Shown here: positions 1 to 8,037 of the stretch, piece by piece
Position numbering within the stretch: the first letter of the stretch is position 1
How the letters are laid out: the number at the start of each line of letters is the position of its first letter
DNA from: Bacteroidia bacterium
GTDB taxonomy: Bacteria > Bacteroidota > Bacteroidia > B-17B0 > Aurantibacillaceae
DNA: 12,485 nucleotides
NCBI GenBank assembly: GCA_026418315.1
Contig: JAOABO010000046.1
Span: 1-12,485, forward strand
Reading direction: 5' to 3'
Translations under genes and position numbers: made by a program
The notes under the pieces: model-generated
Seen by the model: the letters and a program-made list of their open reading frames with translations, nothing else
What the model was told of the DNA's origin: nothing
Database searches by the model: none

Positions 1-2
1 GT

Positions 3-3000
3 CCTAATGGTTGTGGAGGAAGTGGAGGCGGAGGAGGTCAAAACTATTGTTTTGGGAGTAGTTGTAGTATTTTGAATGGTAATTTTCAAACTCCCGGAAA
101 TGCGGGAGATCCTGATTTGTGCCTTGGTTGTGCTGTGGGTGGTAATGGTGGGGTTAATAATGCAACAAATGGAACAAATGGAGGAAATGGACTAGTTGTA
201 ATTGAAATTACAAAGCAGACGAATATGATTCCTAATTTGGTGACTACGAGTGTAACTTGCCATAATTTAAGCAACGGTTCTGCTACGTTAACCATTACAA
301 ATGGTACAGCACCATATAGTTATACTTGGCTACCAACAAATACTACAAATTCGTATGTTAACAATATTTCTGCTGGGAATTATACCGTTTTGTATTCTGA
401 TGCTTCAGGTTGTGTAAAACAACAGACATTTTCCATTACCCAACCTTTACCTTTGAATATTTCATCTATTACAACCAAATCGGTAACTTGTTATGCAGGA
501 AGTGATGGAAATGCCACGGTTACTGTAAGTGGTGGAACTGGGCCTTATTCTTATACGTGGTTGCCTACAGGTGGTAATTCGTCCGTTGCGGTTGGGTTGA
601 CGTGTGGTACTGTACAACCAAATCCTTCTATGACATATACGGTAATGGTAAACGATAACAACAATTGTGGGGTTGTTTCATCTACTGTTCAAATAAAAGG
701 ACCACCCAAATTAATGCCTCATGTGATGAGTACGAAAAGTGTGAGTTGTAACGGAGCTAATAATGGTAGTGTTACTATTTTAACCACGGGAGGCGTAGGT
801 TATTTTCCTGGTGCAAATCTAACTTATACCTATTCTTTTGCACCAGGTAACTTCACATTAGCAACTACTAATGCAACTGTAACGAATTTATCTCCGGCTC
901 TTTATACAGTAACTGTGTATGATTCTAATGGATGCAATGATACTGTTATGTTTAATATTCCAGAGCCAGCACCTTTAAGTTTAACTGTTGTCCAGCAGCA
1001 AAGTGTGTCTTGTTATGGTGGTTACGATGGTATAGCCAGTTGTACTGTAAGTGGGGGTACACCATTTTATACTTACTATTGGTACGATGCTTCTAATAAT
1101 ATTGTTGCTAATCAGTCTGTAGCAAATTTTTTGCCACAGGGTACTTATTCGGTTGGTGTTTTTGATGTAAACGGGTGTTCTATAGGTGGAACAGTTTCTA
1201 TAGTTCAACCTACAAGTGCAGTTAGTATTTCAGTGAGAGACACCGTTTCACAAGGCAATTGTGCATTAGCTCCGTCGAATACTGTATTTGTGAATGGTCA
1301 TGGTGGAATGGGAAATTATACTTATTCTTCAATTCCCACTGCCATAACGGGATCGGTTAATCCTAATATTCCCTCAGGTACGTATACGATTTATGTGACG
1401 GATATGAATGGTTGTTCAACCAATACCACTTATGCTATTTATTTACCTCCACCTTTTACTGCTACGGCAGTTCAAATACAAAGTGTTACTTGTAATGGAT
1501 TTAGTAATGGTGCGGCATCTGTGACTATCGTAGGTGGAACAGGTGCTTATACTGCTACATGGATGCCTGTTAACCAACAAGGTCAAACTATTTATAATTT
1601 GGCAGCAGGGGTATATACTGTGTTGGTTAAAGATTCCCGTAATTGCTTGATAAGTGATACTGTTCAGGTATTTGAACCTCCAATTCTAAGTATTACGAAT
1701 TTAAATTCTAATCCTGCTTTGTGTGGAAATAGTAATGGTGGAGCTACTGTTACGGTTGTTGGTGGTTTACCACCTTACACTTATACGTGGAGCAGCGTAC
1801 CAATTCAAACGAATTCTGTTGCTTTTGGACTTACGGGTGGAACGACTTATTCTGTATTTGTGGAAGACCAAAACAATTGTATAGTATGGGATACAATCTT
1901 CATACCTGCTCCTTTGCCTCCGTTAATTACATCCATAACTTTTACTCCTCCGACTTGCCATGGATTTTCTAATGGGGCTGCATCGGTATCGTTTATTAAT
2001 GGAATTCCTCCAATAAGTATTAATTGGCAACCAGGGAATTTTCCTGGCACAGCAACAATATATAATATTTCTTCTAATGTTTACACGGTTACCTTAACGG
2101 ATGCTAACGGGTGTCAAACGTTTACTACTATTAATGTAACTCAACCGCCTGCTTTGTCTCTACAGGTTACTCCTACTCATACTATCTGTTATGGTACAAA
2201 TGGAACAGCGCAAGCAATACCAGATGGGGGAACTCCACCCTACGTTTATAATTGGAATCCTGCAATATTTGTTGGTGGAGGACCGCATCCTGTCTCATTA
2301 ACTCAAACATCACAATATATTGTAAGTGTGACAGATGCCAATGGATGTATTATTGGCCCGGATACCATTAAGATTGTTGTTTTACCGCCTCTATTAGCAA
2401 GTGGCATGAGTACTTTTGTTTGTCACAATGATACAACTTCGATATGGGCAACACTCACAAGTCCTGGAAATGGCGGTCCTTATACGTATACTTGGACAAA
2501 TGGGGCAACAACTTTAACTACCAATGTAGTTGCGTTTTATCCTTCACAACCCAATACTTACACTATTGTAATTTCTGATGGATGTAGCATTCCTCCTGCT
2601 GTAGCGGTGAGCACGGTTTTTGTACATCCTTTGCCTAATGGTTATTTTAGAGCTGATTTTGTAGATGGATGTCCTCCTTTGAAGGTAAGATTTACTGCTT
2701 ATTCGGATAGCGCTGTTGCATATTCGTGGGATTTTGGAAATGGAGAAACGGGCTTTGGGAGTACCGTAACTTCTGATTATCATCAACCACAGCAGTATAC
2801 TGTTCATATGACTATGATTAATCAATATGGATGTACAAAAGATACGGTGGCTATTGATTACATTACCGTGCATCCATCTCCAATAGCCGATTTTGAATTG
2901 GATAAATATGAAACGACTTTATTGGAACCTGTTTTTACTGCGACAAATTTGAGTGTTGGGGCAAGTCAATATTTATGGGATTTTGGTGCACCAGAACAGC

Positions 3001-3428
3001 CAAATAATACTACTGCTTTTGCTAATCCAACGCATACTTATTTGTATGTTGGGGAATACGACGTCACATTAGTGGCAATTAATGAATATGGATGTACTGA
3101 TAGAATAACCAAGAAAGTAAATGTATTGGCAGATTATTTCATTTATATACCAAATGTATTTACACCTGATGGAAATGGTTTAAATGATGTATTTCAGCCA
3201 AAGGGATTGAGTATTATGGAACAACCTTATAGAATGGAAATATATGACAGATGGGGAGAATTGATTTTTGTATCGGAAAATTTTAATGAGGGGTGGAATG
3301 GGAAAATAAAAGGTACAATGGGTATGGCTAAAAATGATGTGTATGCCTATAGAATAATCCTTACAGATTTTGGTAACAAAAAACATGTCTTTACAGGACA
3401 TGTAACTTTAATTGGACATAGTAATTAG
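3..3428 (+). CDS. Large SprB-repeat/PKD surface protein with type B T9SS sorting domain (5' partial)
   Basis: This is a secreted or surface-anchored modular protein. The frame is open to the window edge, so the true start lies upstream; the TTG at 72 is internal. Seen in order: a glycine-rich stretch (about 12-195, GGSGGGGG and a GGNGLVVIEI end typical of glycine-rich domains in Bacteroidetes surface proteins); about ten SprB-like modules of 70-80 residues (roughly 231-2635) with the recurrent pattern SVxCxGxxNGxAxVxVxGGTxPYxYxW...GxYxVxVxDxNGC; two PKD-like modules (about 2640-2885 and 2886-3130) with YSWDFGNG and YLWDFG cores; and a C-terminal CHU_C/gliding-motility type domain (3132-3425) with IPNVFTPDGNGLNDVF and MEIYDRWGELIF. 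That last domain is the known type B signal for export by the type IX secretion system. Module 5 (about 1236-1450) is degenerate. Two cysteines per module suggest disulfides. Adhesin or gliding function is inferred; ligand unknown. The gene ends at TAG and faces a convergent operon. Confidence 0.93.
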   Translation, partial: PNGCGGSGGGGGQNYCFGSSCSILNGNFQTPGNAGDPDLCLGCAVGGNGGVNNATNGTNGGNGLVVIEITKQTNMIPNLVTTSVTCHNLSNGSATLTITNGTAPYSYTWLPTNTTNSYVNNISAGNYTVLYSDASGCVKQQTFSITQPLPLNISSITTKSVTCYAGSDGNATVTVSGGTGPYSYTWLPTGGNSSVAVGLTCGTVQPNPSMTYTVMVNDNNNCGVVSSTVQIKGPPKLMPHVMSTKSVSCNGANNGSVTILTTGGVGYFPGANLTYTYSFAPGNFTLATTNATVTNLSPALYTVTVYDSNGCNDTVMFNIPEPAPLSLTVVQQQSVSCYGGYDGIASCTVSGGTPFYTYYWYDASNNIVANQSVANFLPQGTYSVGVFDVNGCSIGGTVSIVQPTSAVSISVRDTVSQGNCALAPSNTVFVNGHGGMGNYTYSSIPTAITGSVNPNIPSGTYTIYVTDMNGCSTNTTYAIYLPPPFTATAVQIQSVTCNGFSNGAASVTIVGGTGAYTATWMPVNQQGQTIYNLAAGVYTVLVKDSRNCLISDTVQVFEPPILSITNLNSNPALCGNSNGGATVTVVGGLPPYTYTWSSVPIQTNSVAFGLTGGTTYSVFVEDQNNCIVWDTIFIPAPLPPLITSITFTPPTCHGFSNGAASVSFINGIPPISINWQPGNFPGTATIYNISSNVYTVTLTDANGCQTFTTINVTQPPALSLQVTPTHTICYGTNGTAQAIPDGGTPPYVYNWNPAIFVGGGPHPVSLTQTSQYIVSVTDANGCIIGPDTIKIVVLPPLLASGMSTFVCHNDTTSIWATLTSPGNGGPYTYTWTNGATTLTTNVVAFYPSQPNTYTIVISDGCSIPPAVAVSTVFVHPLPNGYFRADFVDGCPPLKVRFTAYSDSAVAYSWDFGNGETGFGSTVTSDYHQPQQYTVHMTMINQYGCTKDTVAIDYITVHPSPIADFELDKYETTLLEPVFTATNLSVGASQYLWDFGAPEQPNNTTAFANPTHTYLYVGEYDVTLVAINEYGCTDRITKKVNVLADYFIYIPNVFTPDGNGLNDVFQPKGLSIMEQPYRMEIYDRWGELIFVSENFNEGWNGKIKGTMGMAKNDVYAYRIILTDFGNKKHVFTGHVTLIGHSN

Positions 3429-3510
3429 AGTTTATCTATCATGTGAGGAGTTTGTTTTGAAGCAGGAGACGTAAAAAGGAAAAATAATAAAATGGATAAT
3501 GTTTTAAAAC

Positions 3511-3540
3511 AGCGAAGCCCACCGTAAGGTGGGCTTCGCT
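3511..3540. terminator. Bidirectional hairpin terminator between convergent genes
   Basis: A perfect 13-bp GC-rich stem (AGCGAAGCCCACC paired with GGTGGGCTTCGCT) encloses a 4-base loop (GTAA). It lies 82 bp after the stop of the repeat protein and 17 bp beyond the stop of the convergent cysteine-rich gene. The adjacent GTTTTAAAAC (3501-3510) gives a short T run when read on the minus strand; on the plus strand the stem is followed only by TTC after its last T. It is therefore a better intrinsic terminator for the minus-strand genes, and probably serves both directions. Confidence 0.8.
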
Positions 3541-3557
3541 TTCATGATAGAGCAGGG

Positions 3558-3785
3558 TTAATTGTTGTTTTCACAGCAATCGCTACCCTCATTACAGCAA
3601 GCACTGTTTGTATCACAGCAGTTGTCGCAGCAAGGACTACCTTCGTAACAACAAGGGCTTCCCGGATAACAACATTCTGTTGATTTAGCTTGTTGGGTTT
3701 TTGATTTGGCTGATAGAAAGCCAATAGCACCTATTGCTAAGACTAAAGCAAGGATGCTCAAAATGATATTTTTCATAGTGTTCAT
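3558..3785 (-). CDS. Small cysteine-rich exported or membrane-anchored protein with CC heptad repeats
   Basis: A 75-residue protein of unrecognised family. The first 27 residues contain a lysine and a hydrophobic segment (about 6-24), which fits a signal peptide or membrane anchor; no lipobox cysteine follows it. The rest is polar and carries six CC pairs, twelve cysteines in about 35 residues. Most pairs are spaced seven residues apart in the form CC-x-x-GS-x (CCYPGSP, CCYEGSP, then CCDN, CCDTNSA, CCNEGSD). Dense paired cysteines suggest thiolate metal binding or a disulfide-rich fold outside the cytoplasm; this is inferred from composition only. ATG at 3785 and ATG at 3776 are both possible starts, with no clear Shine-Dalgarno site. 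It lies 55 bp after another cysteine-rich gene on the same strand, so the two are probably cotranscribed and end at the hairpin 3511-3540. Confidence 0.7.
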   Translation of the reverse strand: MNTMKNIILSILALVLAIGAIGFLSAKSKTQQAKSTECCYPGSPCCYEGSPCCDNCCDTNSACCNEGSDCCENNN

Positions 3786-3840
3786 GTTTTAAGAGTTAAA
3801 TAAAAATATTTTAGGAATAAAAATATGTAAAAAAGAGTAA

Positions 3841-4191
3841 TCAAACTTTTTCGGGCGGGTGAAAGCAATCAGAACAAAATCCTAAAAGAATTTTTTCGTT
3901 AGGGTTCATAAATATTTTTTTTAGCATGCTGAACGGACAAGACAATTTTTGATAAAATACCTCATTTTGAAAACTACCACTACAACAGGAGCACTTTTCA
4001 AAAGGATTGCATAATATACTGTCGCAACAATCTGATGTGCTTTGTTTTTTATTTGGATTTGTGTTACTGCAACAATTTTCTGAACATGGGTGTTCACATT
4101 CAGTAAAAACGGGTGGAATAAAAGTTTTTATTAATGGTTCTGATATTAAAAAAGTAATAGATAATATTAATATAAAGGAAAGAAGTTTCAT
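3841..4191 (-). CDS. Small cysteine-rich exported protein with CNPFxxCxCC motif
   Basis: A 116-residue protein beginning with a lysine and a hydrophobic helix (about 3-17), consistent with a signal peptide or anchor. It has thirteen cysteines: C32, C36, CC40-41, CC55-56, C61, C67, CC69-70, C85, C106 and C109, plus H34 and H111. The core CNPFEKCSCCSGSF (61-74) and the C-terminal CFHPPEKV resemble, from memory, small Bacteroidetes proteins with a CNPFxxCxxC core and a C-terminal PPK tail that often lie near copper or heavy-metal resistance genes. That link could not be tested here and no metal transporter lies in this window. The ATG at 4191 is the natural start, directly before the hydrophobic segment. 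It is the first gene of a probable two-gene unit with the CC-repeat protein downstream. A role in metal binding or sensing in the periplasm is inference. Confidence 0.72.
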   Translation of the reverse strand: MKLLSFILILSITFLISEPLIKTFIPPVFTECEHPCSENCCSNTNPNKKQSTSDCCDSILCNPFEKCSCCSGSFQNEVFYQKLSCPFSMLKKIFMNPNEKILLGFCSDCFHPPEKV

Positions 4192-4346
4192 TTAATCATT
4201 CAAAGTAGTGTACAAATTTAAGTACTATTTTCTTTTAAGGTGTAATTTTTTTATTTAAATATTGTTAATCAGATGGATAATGTGTACTGGAAGTGGGCTT
4301 ATGGATATTTTCAAGAATCATGCATTTATATAAATCTGTCATTTTT
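4192..4346. other. Intergenic region between the condensin operon and the cysteine-rich genes
   Basis: A 155-bp AT-rich spacer between two genes on the same strand. Apart from the candidate -7 element at 4213-4220 it shows no clear hairpin terminator after the mksB stop and no credible gene. If no terminator exists, some read-through from the condensin operon into the cysteine-rich genes is possible. No MksG/JetD gene or remnant is present here. Confidence 0.6.
4213..4220 (-). promoter_or_regulatory. Putative Bacteroidetes -7 promoter element for the cysteine-rich gene pair
   Basis: Read on the minus strand this is TAAATTTG, an exact match to the Bacteroidetes -7 consensus TAnnTTTG. It lies about 21 bp before the ATG at 4191. 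No convincing TTTG-type -33 element is visible at the expected distance upstream, and the region is AT-rich, so a chance match is possible. Confidence 0.4.
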
Positions 4347-7300
4347 TTACACTTCTACTTCTGTTACTATGCTTGGGAATATTCTCACTGTTCCGTCATC
4401 TTCTTTTTTGAATTGATAGGTATATTTATAGTGGCTTTCTAAGCCGCTTTTGTTGGGAAGACCATTAATCATAACAATATCTCTGGATTTTGCAAAGCGT
4501 AGAAGTTCTTTCAGGTAATGGGCGGATATTTGTCCTACTTCATCAATAATGCAATGTACTTTGAATTTTTTATTGGTTTTTACAGAACTTTCTTTAATGA
4601 ATACGTGTAAGAGTGTAATGTAAATAATGGCTTTTACAAGAATGTCGGTGCCGGTGGAGCCAATGCTATCTATGCGATGTGTCCATCCTGTTTCATTCAA
4701 ACCTTCTTTGATGTTGAATTTGAGTTCGAATAGGTCCTGTAAACGTATTTCTTGTTGTTCTTGTTCTTTGATGGCTGTACGGAGTTGGTCTAACATTCTT
4801 ATAATTTGCAAAGACAGGGGCTTTTTGGGTGCGTTTTGATTGCTGCTAAACAATCCTTCATTGAATACAATACCATGTTCGTCTCTGAATTCCTGAATTT
4901 TTTTGAGTAGTTTGTATATTTTGTTATCAGATTCTTCTAATCGTATTTTAATATATTCTATGAGTTTGGATTCTTCAAATTCTGCTTTTTTGAAATCTTC
5001 TGCAAGGAGTGATATGATGTGTTGAATTTTGTCTTTTTGCCCAGAGAGTTCTTTTACTTTAATAGCAATGCTATCAATAATCATGGTGGCTAGTGCAGAA
5101 GTTTCTGTAATAGATACTTCTATGCGGTTTTCGTTAATGAAGGAGCGAAGATTCTGAGCGAATTTTTCGTATTCATTGAAGGAGGCGTCGTGGCGAATAA
5201 AGAATCCAAAATGGTTATCCATTCTGAATTTTCCGGCATATTCATTGATGTATCTTTGAAATTGGGTATATTCTTCGTTAAAGTAAGATTCGTTTTTGAG
5301 TAATTGCGTACATAGGTCGGTGATGCTAAAATTAGAGGGTTTGGGCTCTGCATTTTCAATAATTTGGGCATAATGTTTGTAAACAGGAGTTTCTTTGAAA
5401 TTGTTTTGGAAAAAGAGTATTCCCTGATTAAACTGATAGAGTGTTTCTTCCAGTTCTTTTTTTTGTTTTTGTATTTCCAATCTTTCTAAATTGTGTTTTT
5501 TGGTTTCTTCTTCAATTTGTTGTAATATATTTTTGTTTTCTGTTACAAATTCTTCTTTTTTCTGTTTGTATAAAGGAATGTTGTCAAAAAGGTCTCTTTT
5601 GTCTTTGAGATAATCGTTTATTAGGTTTTGGTATTGTTGAATTTCAGATATTTGTTCTTGTAGTTCGGAGAGTTGTTTTTGGATTTCCTGAATTTTTTTG
5701 TTGTCTACACCTTTATTTTGGAATATGTTTTGTTTTTCGGCAATGAGTTTATCTTCTTTGTCTTTAAGTTCTTTGATGGTGTTTTTGCGTTGGACTTCTA
5801 ATTGTTCTATTTCTTTTTGTTGTTGTTGTTTGAGGTGTTGAATTTGTTGGTTAGATTTGGCAATGGTATTTTGAATTTGTGTTTCAAATTCTGTTTCGGT
5901 GAGTTGTTTTCTTTTTTTAAGGATAGCAATTTCTTCTTCAATCATTGCAATTTTTTCACGAATGGTTTGCAATGAGGCATCGGTTTCTTTGGCGGCTTTG
6001 GTCTTCCATTCTTCTAATTCTACTATGAGTTTTCTTTCTTTTTTTTCAGCAAGTTCTATGGCATAAAGGGTAACTTTGATGTCTTCTTTAATTTCGGCTA
6101 TTTGTTTGCCGTATTTGTCTGCGTTAAGTATTTTTTCGTTTTGAATATTTTGTTGTTCTTGTATAAATTGATTTTCAAGTTCTTTGATTTGGTTGAGTTT
6201 TTGAATTTTTTCTGTTTGATATTGTTCAATGGATTTTGATACGATTTGTAGTTTATCAAGGTCTATTTTTACGCCAAAAATGGTGGGGCTATTTGTATCT
6301 ACAAGTTGTGGATTCAGGTCGTTTTTGAATAAAATGTCTTCATTCAGTATTTTTCCAAAACTTAAATGCCAGTTGGGTACATTTTTTTCCAAAAATCCAT
6401 AAAAGGCGTTTTCTTGTATATTGAGTTTTTCATCTATTTGGGCAATTTCTTTTTTGAGTTGTTCTATTTGTTTTTGAATGTTTAGGGTAATTTGTTCAAA
6501 TTTTTGCTGAAGTTGTTTTTCTATGTTTTGCCATTCTTTTTGCAATGAATCTGCCTGATTTTGACGAATGGCTAATTCGCTTTTACCGGTATATATTTTG
6601 GTTTTGAGTTCAGTTATTTCTAGTTCTAATTGCTTGATTTCTTTTTCGTAGGGTTGTATGCTGGATGAAATTCTCTCTTCTGATTTCAGTTGTGAGAGTT
6701 CTGTTTGTTTTTGGTTGATTTCCTGGTCTAATGAAAAGATGGTAGATTGTAATTGTTGCTTTAAAGAGTTCTCTCTTTTATTTTGTTCTTCTTTTTGAAG
6801 TAATATAAGTTCATTGTAGTGATTGATGATTTCTGTAATTTGTGCATTAATTTTGTTGGTTACAGATTGTATTTCATTTCGGACTTCGTTGAGTAAAGAT
6901 TGATATTGCACTTCAATGTTTTGAACATTGGAGGTGAGGGCTTCATATTCTTTTTGAAGTACTTGATAACGGGATTCTAGTTGTTGTTTTTCGTTGTGTT
7001 TTGAAATAATTTCATCAATATTTTTTTCTTTGTATATATCTAGTTTTCGTTGTGCTTCTCTTAACATGCCGTCATAAAAACCAATTTGTTCTCTAAGGTC
7101 TTTGATTTTTTCTTCGGAGGCATATTTAAATGCTTCGAATTCTTCTTTTAATTGCTGTATTTTATTTTCTTTTTCTTGTATGGTGTTGAGTAAAATATTG
7201 TGTTGGGTATCTGCATAGCGCAGTGTGGAACCTAATTTTTCTGCGGCTTCTAATTGTGTGGTTTTTAAGGTTTGAACCTGGTCGTACTTTTGTTCAATGA

Positions 7301-8027
7301 GTTCAATAAGTTGTTGTGTTTCTTTTTTAAGGAAGGTTTCAATATCCTGATATTTTTCGGAGAATTGTCTCAGTTGTCTTTCAATGTTTTCAAGGAGAAT
7401 AGCGTCTGTTTCGTTTGAAATGGCACTGGCTATAAAGTCCTTAATAAACCGGGAGTCAATGCTGTTTTTGGAACTTAAAAAAACATTAGTGATGGATTTG
7501 GGTATATTTTGATATTTTTCATTTCCGCGGAGCAAAAAGAATTTATTGAGTTTGGGGTCTGTTTCTGTGCCATATAGGATGTTTCTGTATTTTTCAAAGG
7601 TATCTATTTGATTGCTGTAAAATATATTGCGCTGGTCAAGTTTGGCAAGGACTTCGCGGAATTTGAGGGCTTCGTTATTTTCATTAAAAAAGAAGTCAGG
7701 GTTGTATTCGCTGTCTACAAAGCGAAATACTAATTTATTGTGTCTGTAAACCATGACAAAGAAAGGAGATGTTTCTGTATTGACTTCATAGATGATGTAG
7801 GAGTTATCATATCGGAAATAGTGTTCTTCAAATGGTTTTTGAGAGCTGCTGATGCCAAGTGCACGGGAGTTGGCACTATAGAAAAATAAAATGGCTCGCT
7901 GTAAGGAAGTTTTTCCATAGTTGTTTGCACCGACAAAGCAGGTGTTGCCGTTCAGTTCAATGTCGGTGTATTTGACATTGGCTATGTTAATTAAAACAAT
8001 TCTGTTAAGAATTCTGTATGGGAGCAT
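4347..8027 (-). CDS. mksB: MksB/JetC-like condensin ATPase (SMC-like, MukB relative)
   Basis: SMC-like ATPase of 1226 residues, expected to dimerise and load on DNA as the motor of an MksBEF condensin in the cytoplasm. Seen in order: an N-terminal head with Walker A GANNYGKTS (33-41); a long coiled coil (about 225-540) rich in Q, E and K; a short globular hinge-like section (about 540-592) containing YGFLEKNVPNWHLSFGK and FGVKIDLDKL, close to the middle of the chain; a returning coiled coil; and a C-terminal head with a signature-like GSTGTD (1123-1128) and Walker B ending in IIDE (D1162, E1163). The Walker A form and the size also recall PF12128 (DUF3584). The canonical ABC signature LSGGQ is absent; GSTGTD stands in its place. 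The ATG start is 10 bp after the mksE stop, showing a tight operon. RecN, SbcC or generic SMC are alternatives, but the two upstream partners favour Mks/Jet. No toprim nuclease gene (mksG/jetD) follows. Confidence 0.82.
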   Translation of the reverse strand: MLPYRILNRIVLINIANVKYTDIELNGNTCFVGANNYGKTSLQRAILFFYSANSRALGISSSQKPFEEHYFRYDNSYIIYEVNTETSPFFVMVYRHNKLVFRFVDSEYNPDFFFNENNEALKFREVLAKLDQRNIFYSNQIDTFEKYRNILYGTETDPKLNKFFLLRGNEKYQNIPKSITNVFLSSKNSIDSRFIKDFIASAISNETDAILLENIERQLRQFSEKYQDIETFLKKETQQLIELIEQKYDQVQTLKTTQLEAAEKLGSTLRYADTQHNILLNTIQEKENKIQQLKEEFEAFKYASEEKIKDLREQIGFYDGMLREAQRKLDIYKEKNIDEIISKHNEKQQLESRYQVLQKEYEALTSNVQNIEVQYQSLLNEVRNEIQSVTNKINAQITEIINHYNELILLQKEEQNKRENSLKQQLQSTIFSLDQEINQKQTELSQLKSEERISSSIQPYEKEIKQLELEITELKTKIYTGKSELAIRQNQADSLQKEWQNIEKQLQQKFEQITLNIQKQIEQLKKEIAQIDEKLNIQENAFYGFLEKNVPNWHLSFGKILNEDILFKNDLNPQLVDTNSPTIFGVKIDLDKLQIVSKSIEQYQTEKIQKLNQIKELENQFIQEQQNIQNEKILNADKYGKQIAEIKEDIKVTLYAIELAEKKERKLIVELEEWKTKAAKETDASLQTIREKIAMIEEEIAILKKRKQLTETEFETQIQNTIAKSNQQIQHLKQQQQKEIEQLEVQRKNTIKELKDKEDKLIAEKQNIFQNKGVDNKKIQEIQKQLSELQEQISEIQQYQNLINDYLKDKRDLFDNIPLYKQKKEEFVTENKNILQQIEEETKKHNLERLEIQKQKKELEETLYQFNQGILFFQNNFKETPVYKHYAQIIENAEPKPSNFSITDLCTQLLKNESYFNEEYTQFQRYINEYAGKFRMDNHFGFFIRHDASFNEYEKFAQNLRSFINENRIEVSITETSALATMIIDSIAIKVKELSGQKDKIQHIISLLAEDFKKAEFEESKLIEYIKIRLEESDNKIYKLLKKIQEFRDEHGIVFNEGLFSSNQNAPKKPLSLQIIRMLDQLRTAIKEQEQQEIRLQDLFELKFNIKEGLNETGWTHRIDSIGSTGTDILVKAIIYITLLHVFIKESSVKTNKKFKVHCIIDEVGQISAHYLKELLRFAKSRDIVMINGLPNKSGLESHYKYTYQFKKEDDGTVRIFPSIVTEVEV

Positions 8028-8037
8028 AGATGAGGAT

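Noticed and set aside
72..74. TTG as start codon of the SprB-repeat protein
   Set aside because: The reading frame continues upstream without a stop to the window edge and encodes Gly-rich sequence of the same character.
231..2635. Possible DNA-level tandem repeat array in the SprB modules
   Set aside because: The repeats are visible at protein level only; the DNA of the modules is too diverged to call a recent tandem array.
2544..2873. 109-aa minus-strand ORF inside the SprB-repeat gene
   Set aside because: Antisense shadow of a well-supported coding frame; composition does not resemble a real protein.
3435..3551. 9-bp inverted repeat TCTATCATG / CATGATAGA around the terminator
   Set aside because: Short, AT-rich arms about 100 bp apart with no mobile element between them; likely chance.
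4273..4416. Short plus-strand ORF beginning MDNVYWKWAYG after the mksB stop
   Set aside because: About 47 codons, mostly antisense to the mksB C-terminus, with no recognisable domain or start signal. Its ATGGATAATGT also occurs at 3492 but the match ends after 11 bases.
5800..5860. Low-complexity tract in mksB as a possible regulatory or repeat element
   Set aside because: It is explained by Q/K/E codons of the coiled coil; no regular repeat unit is present.
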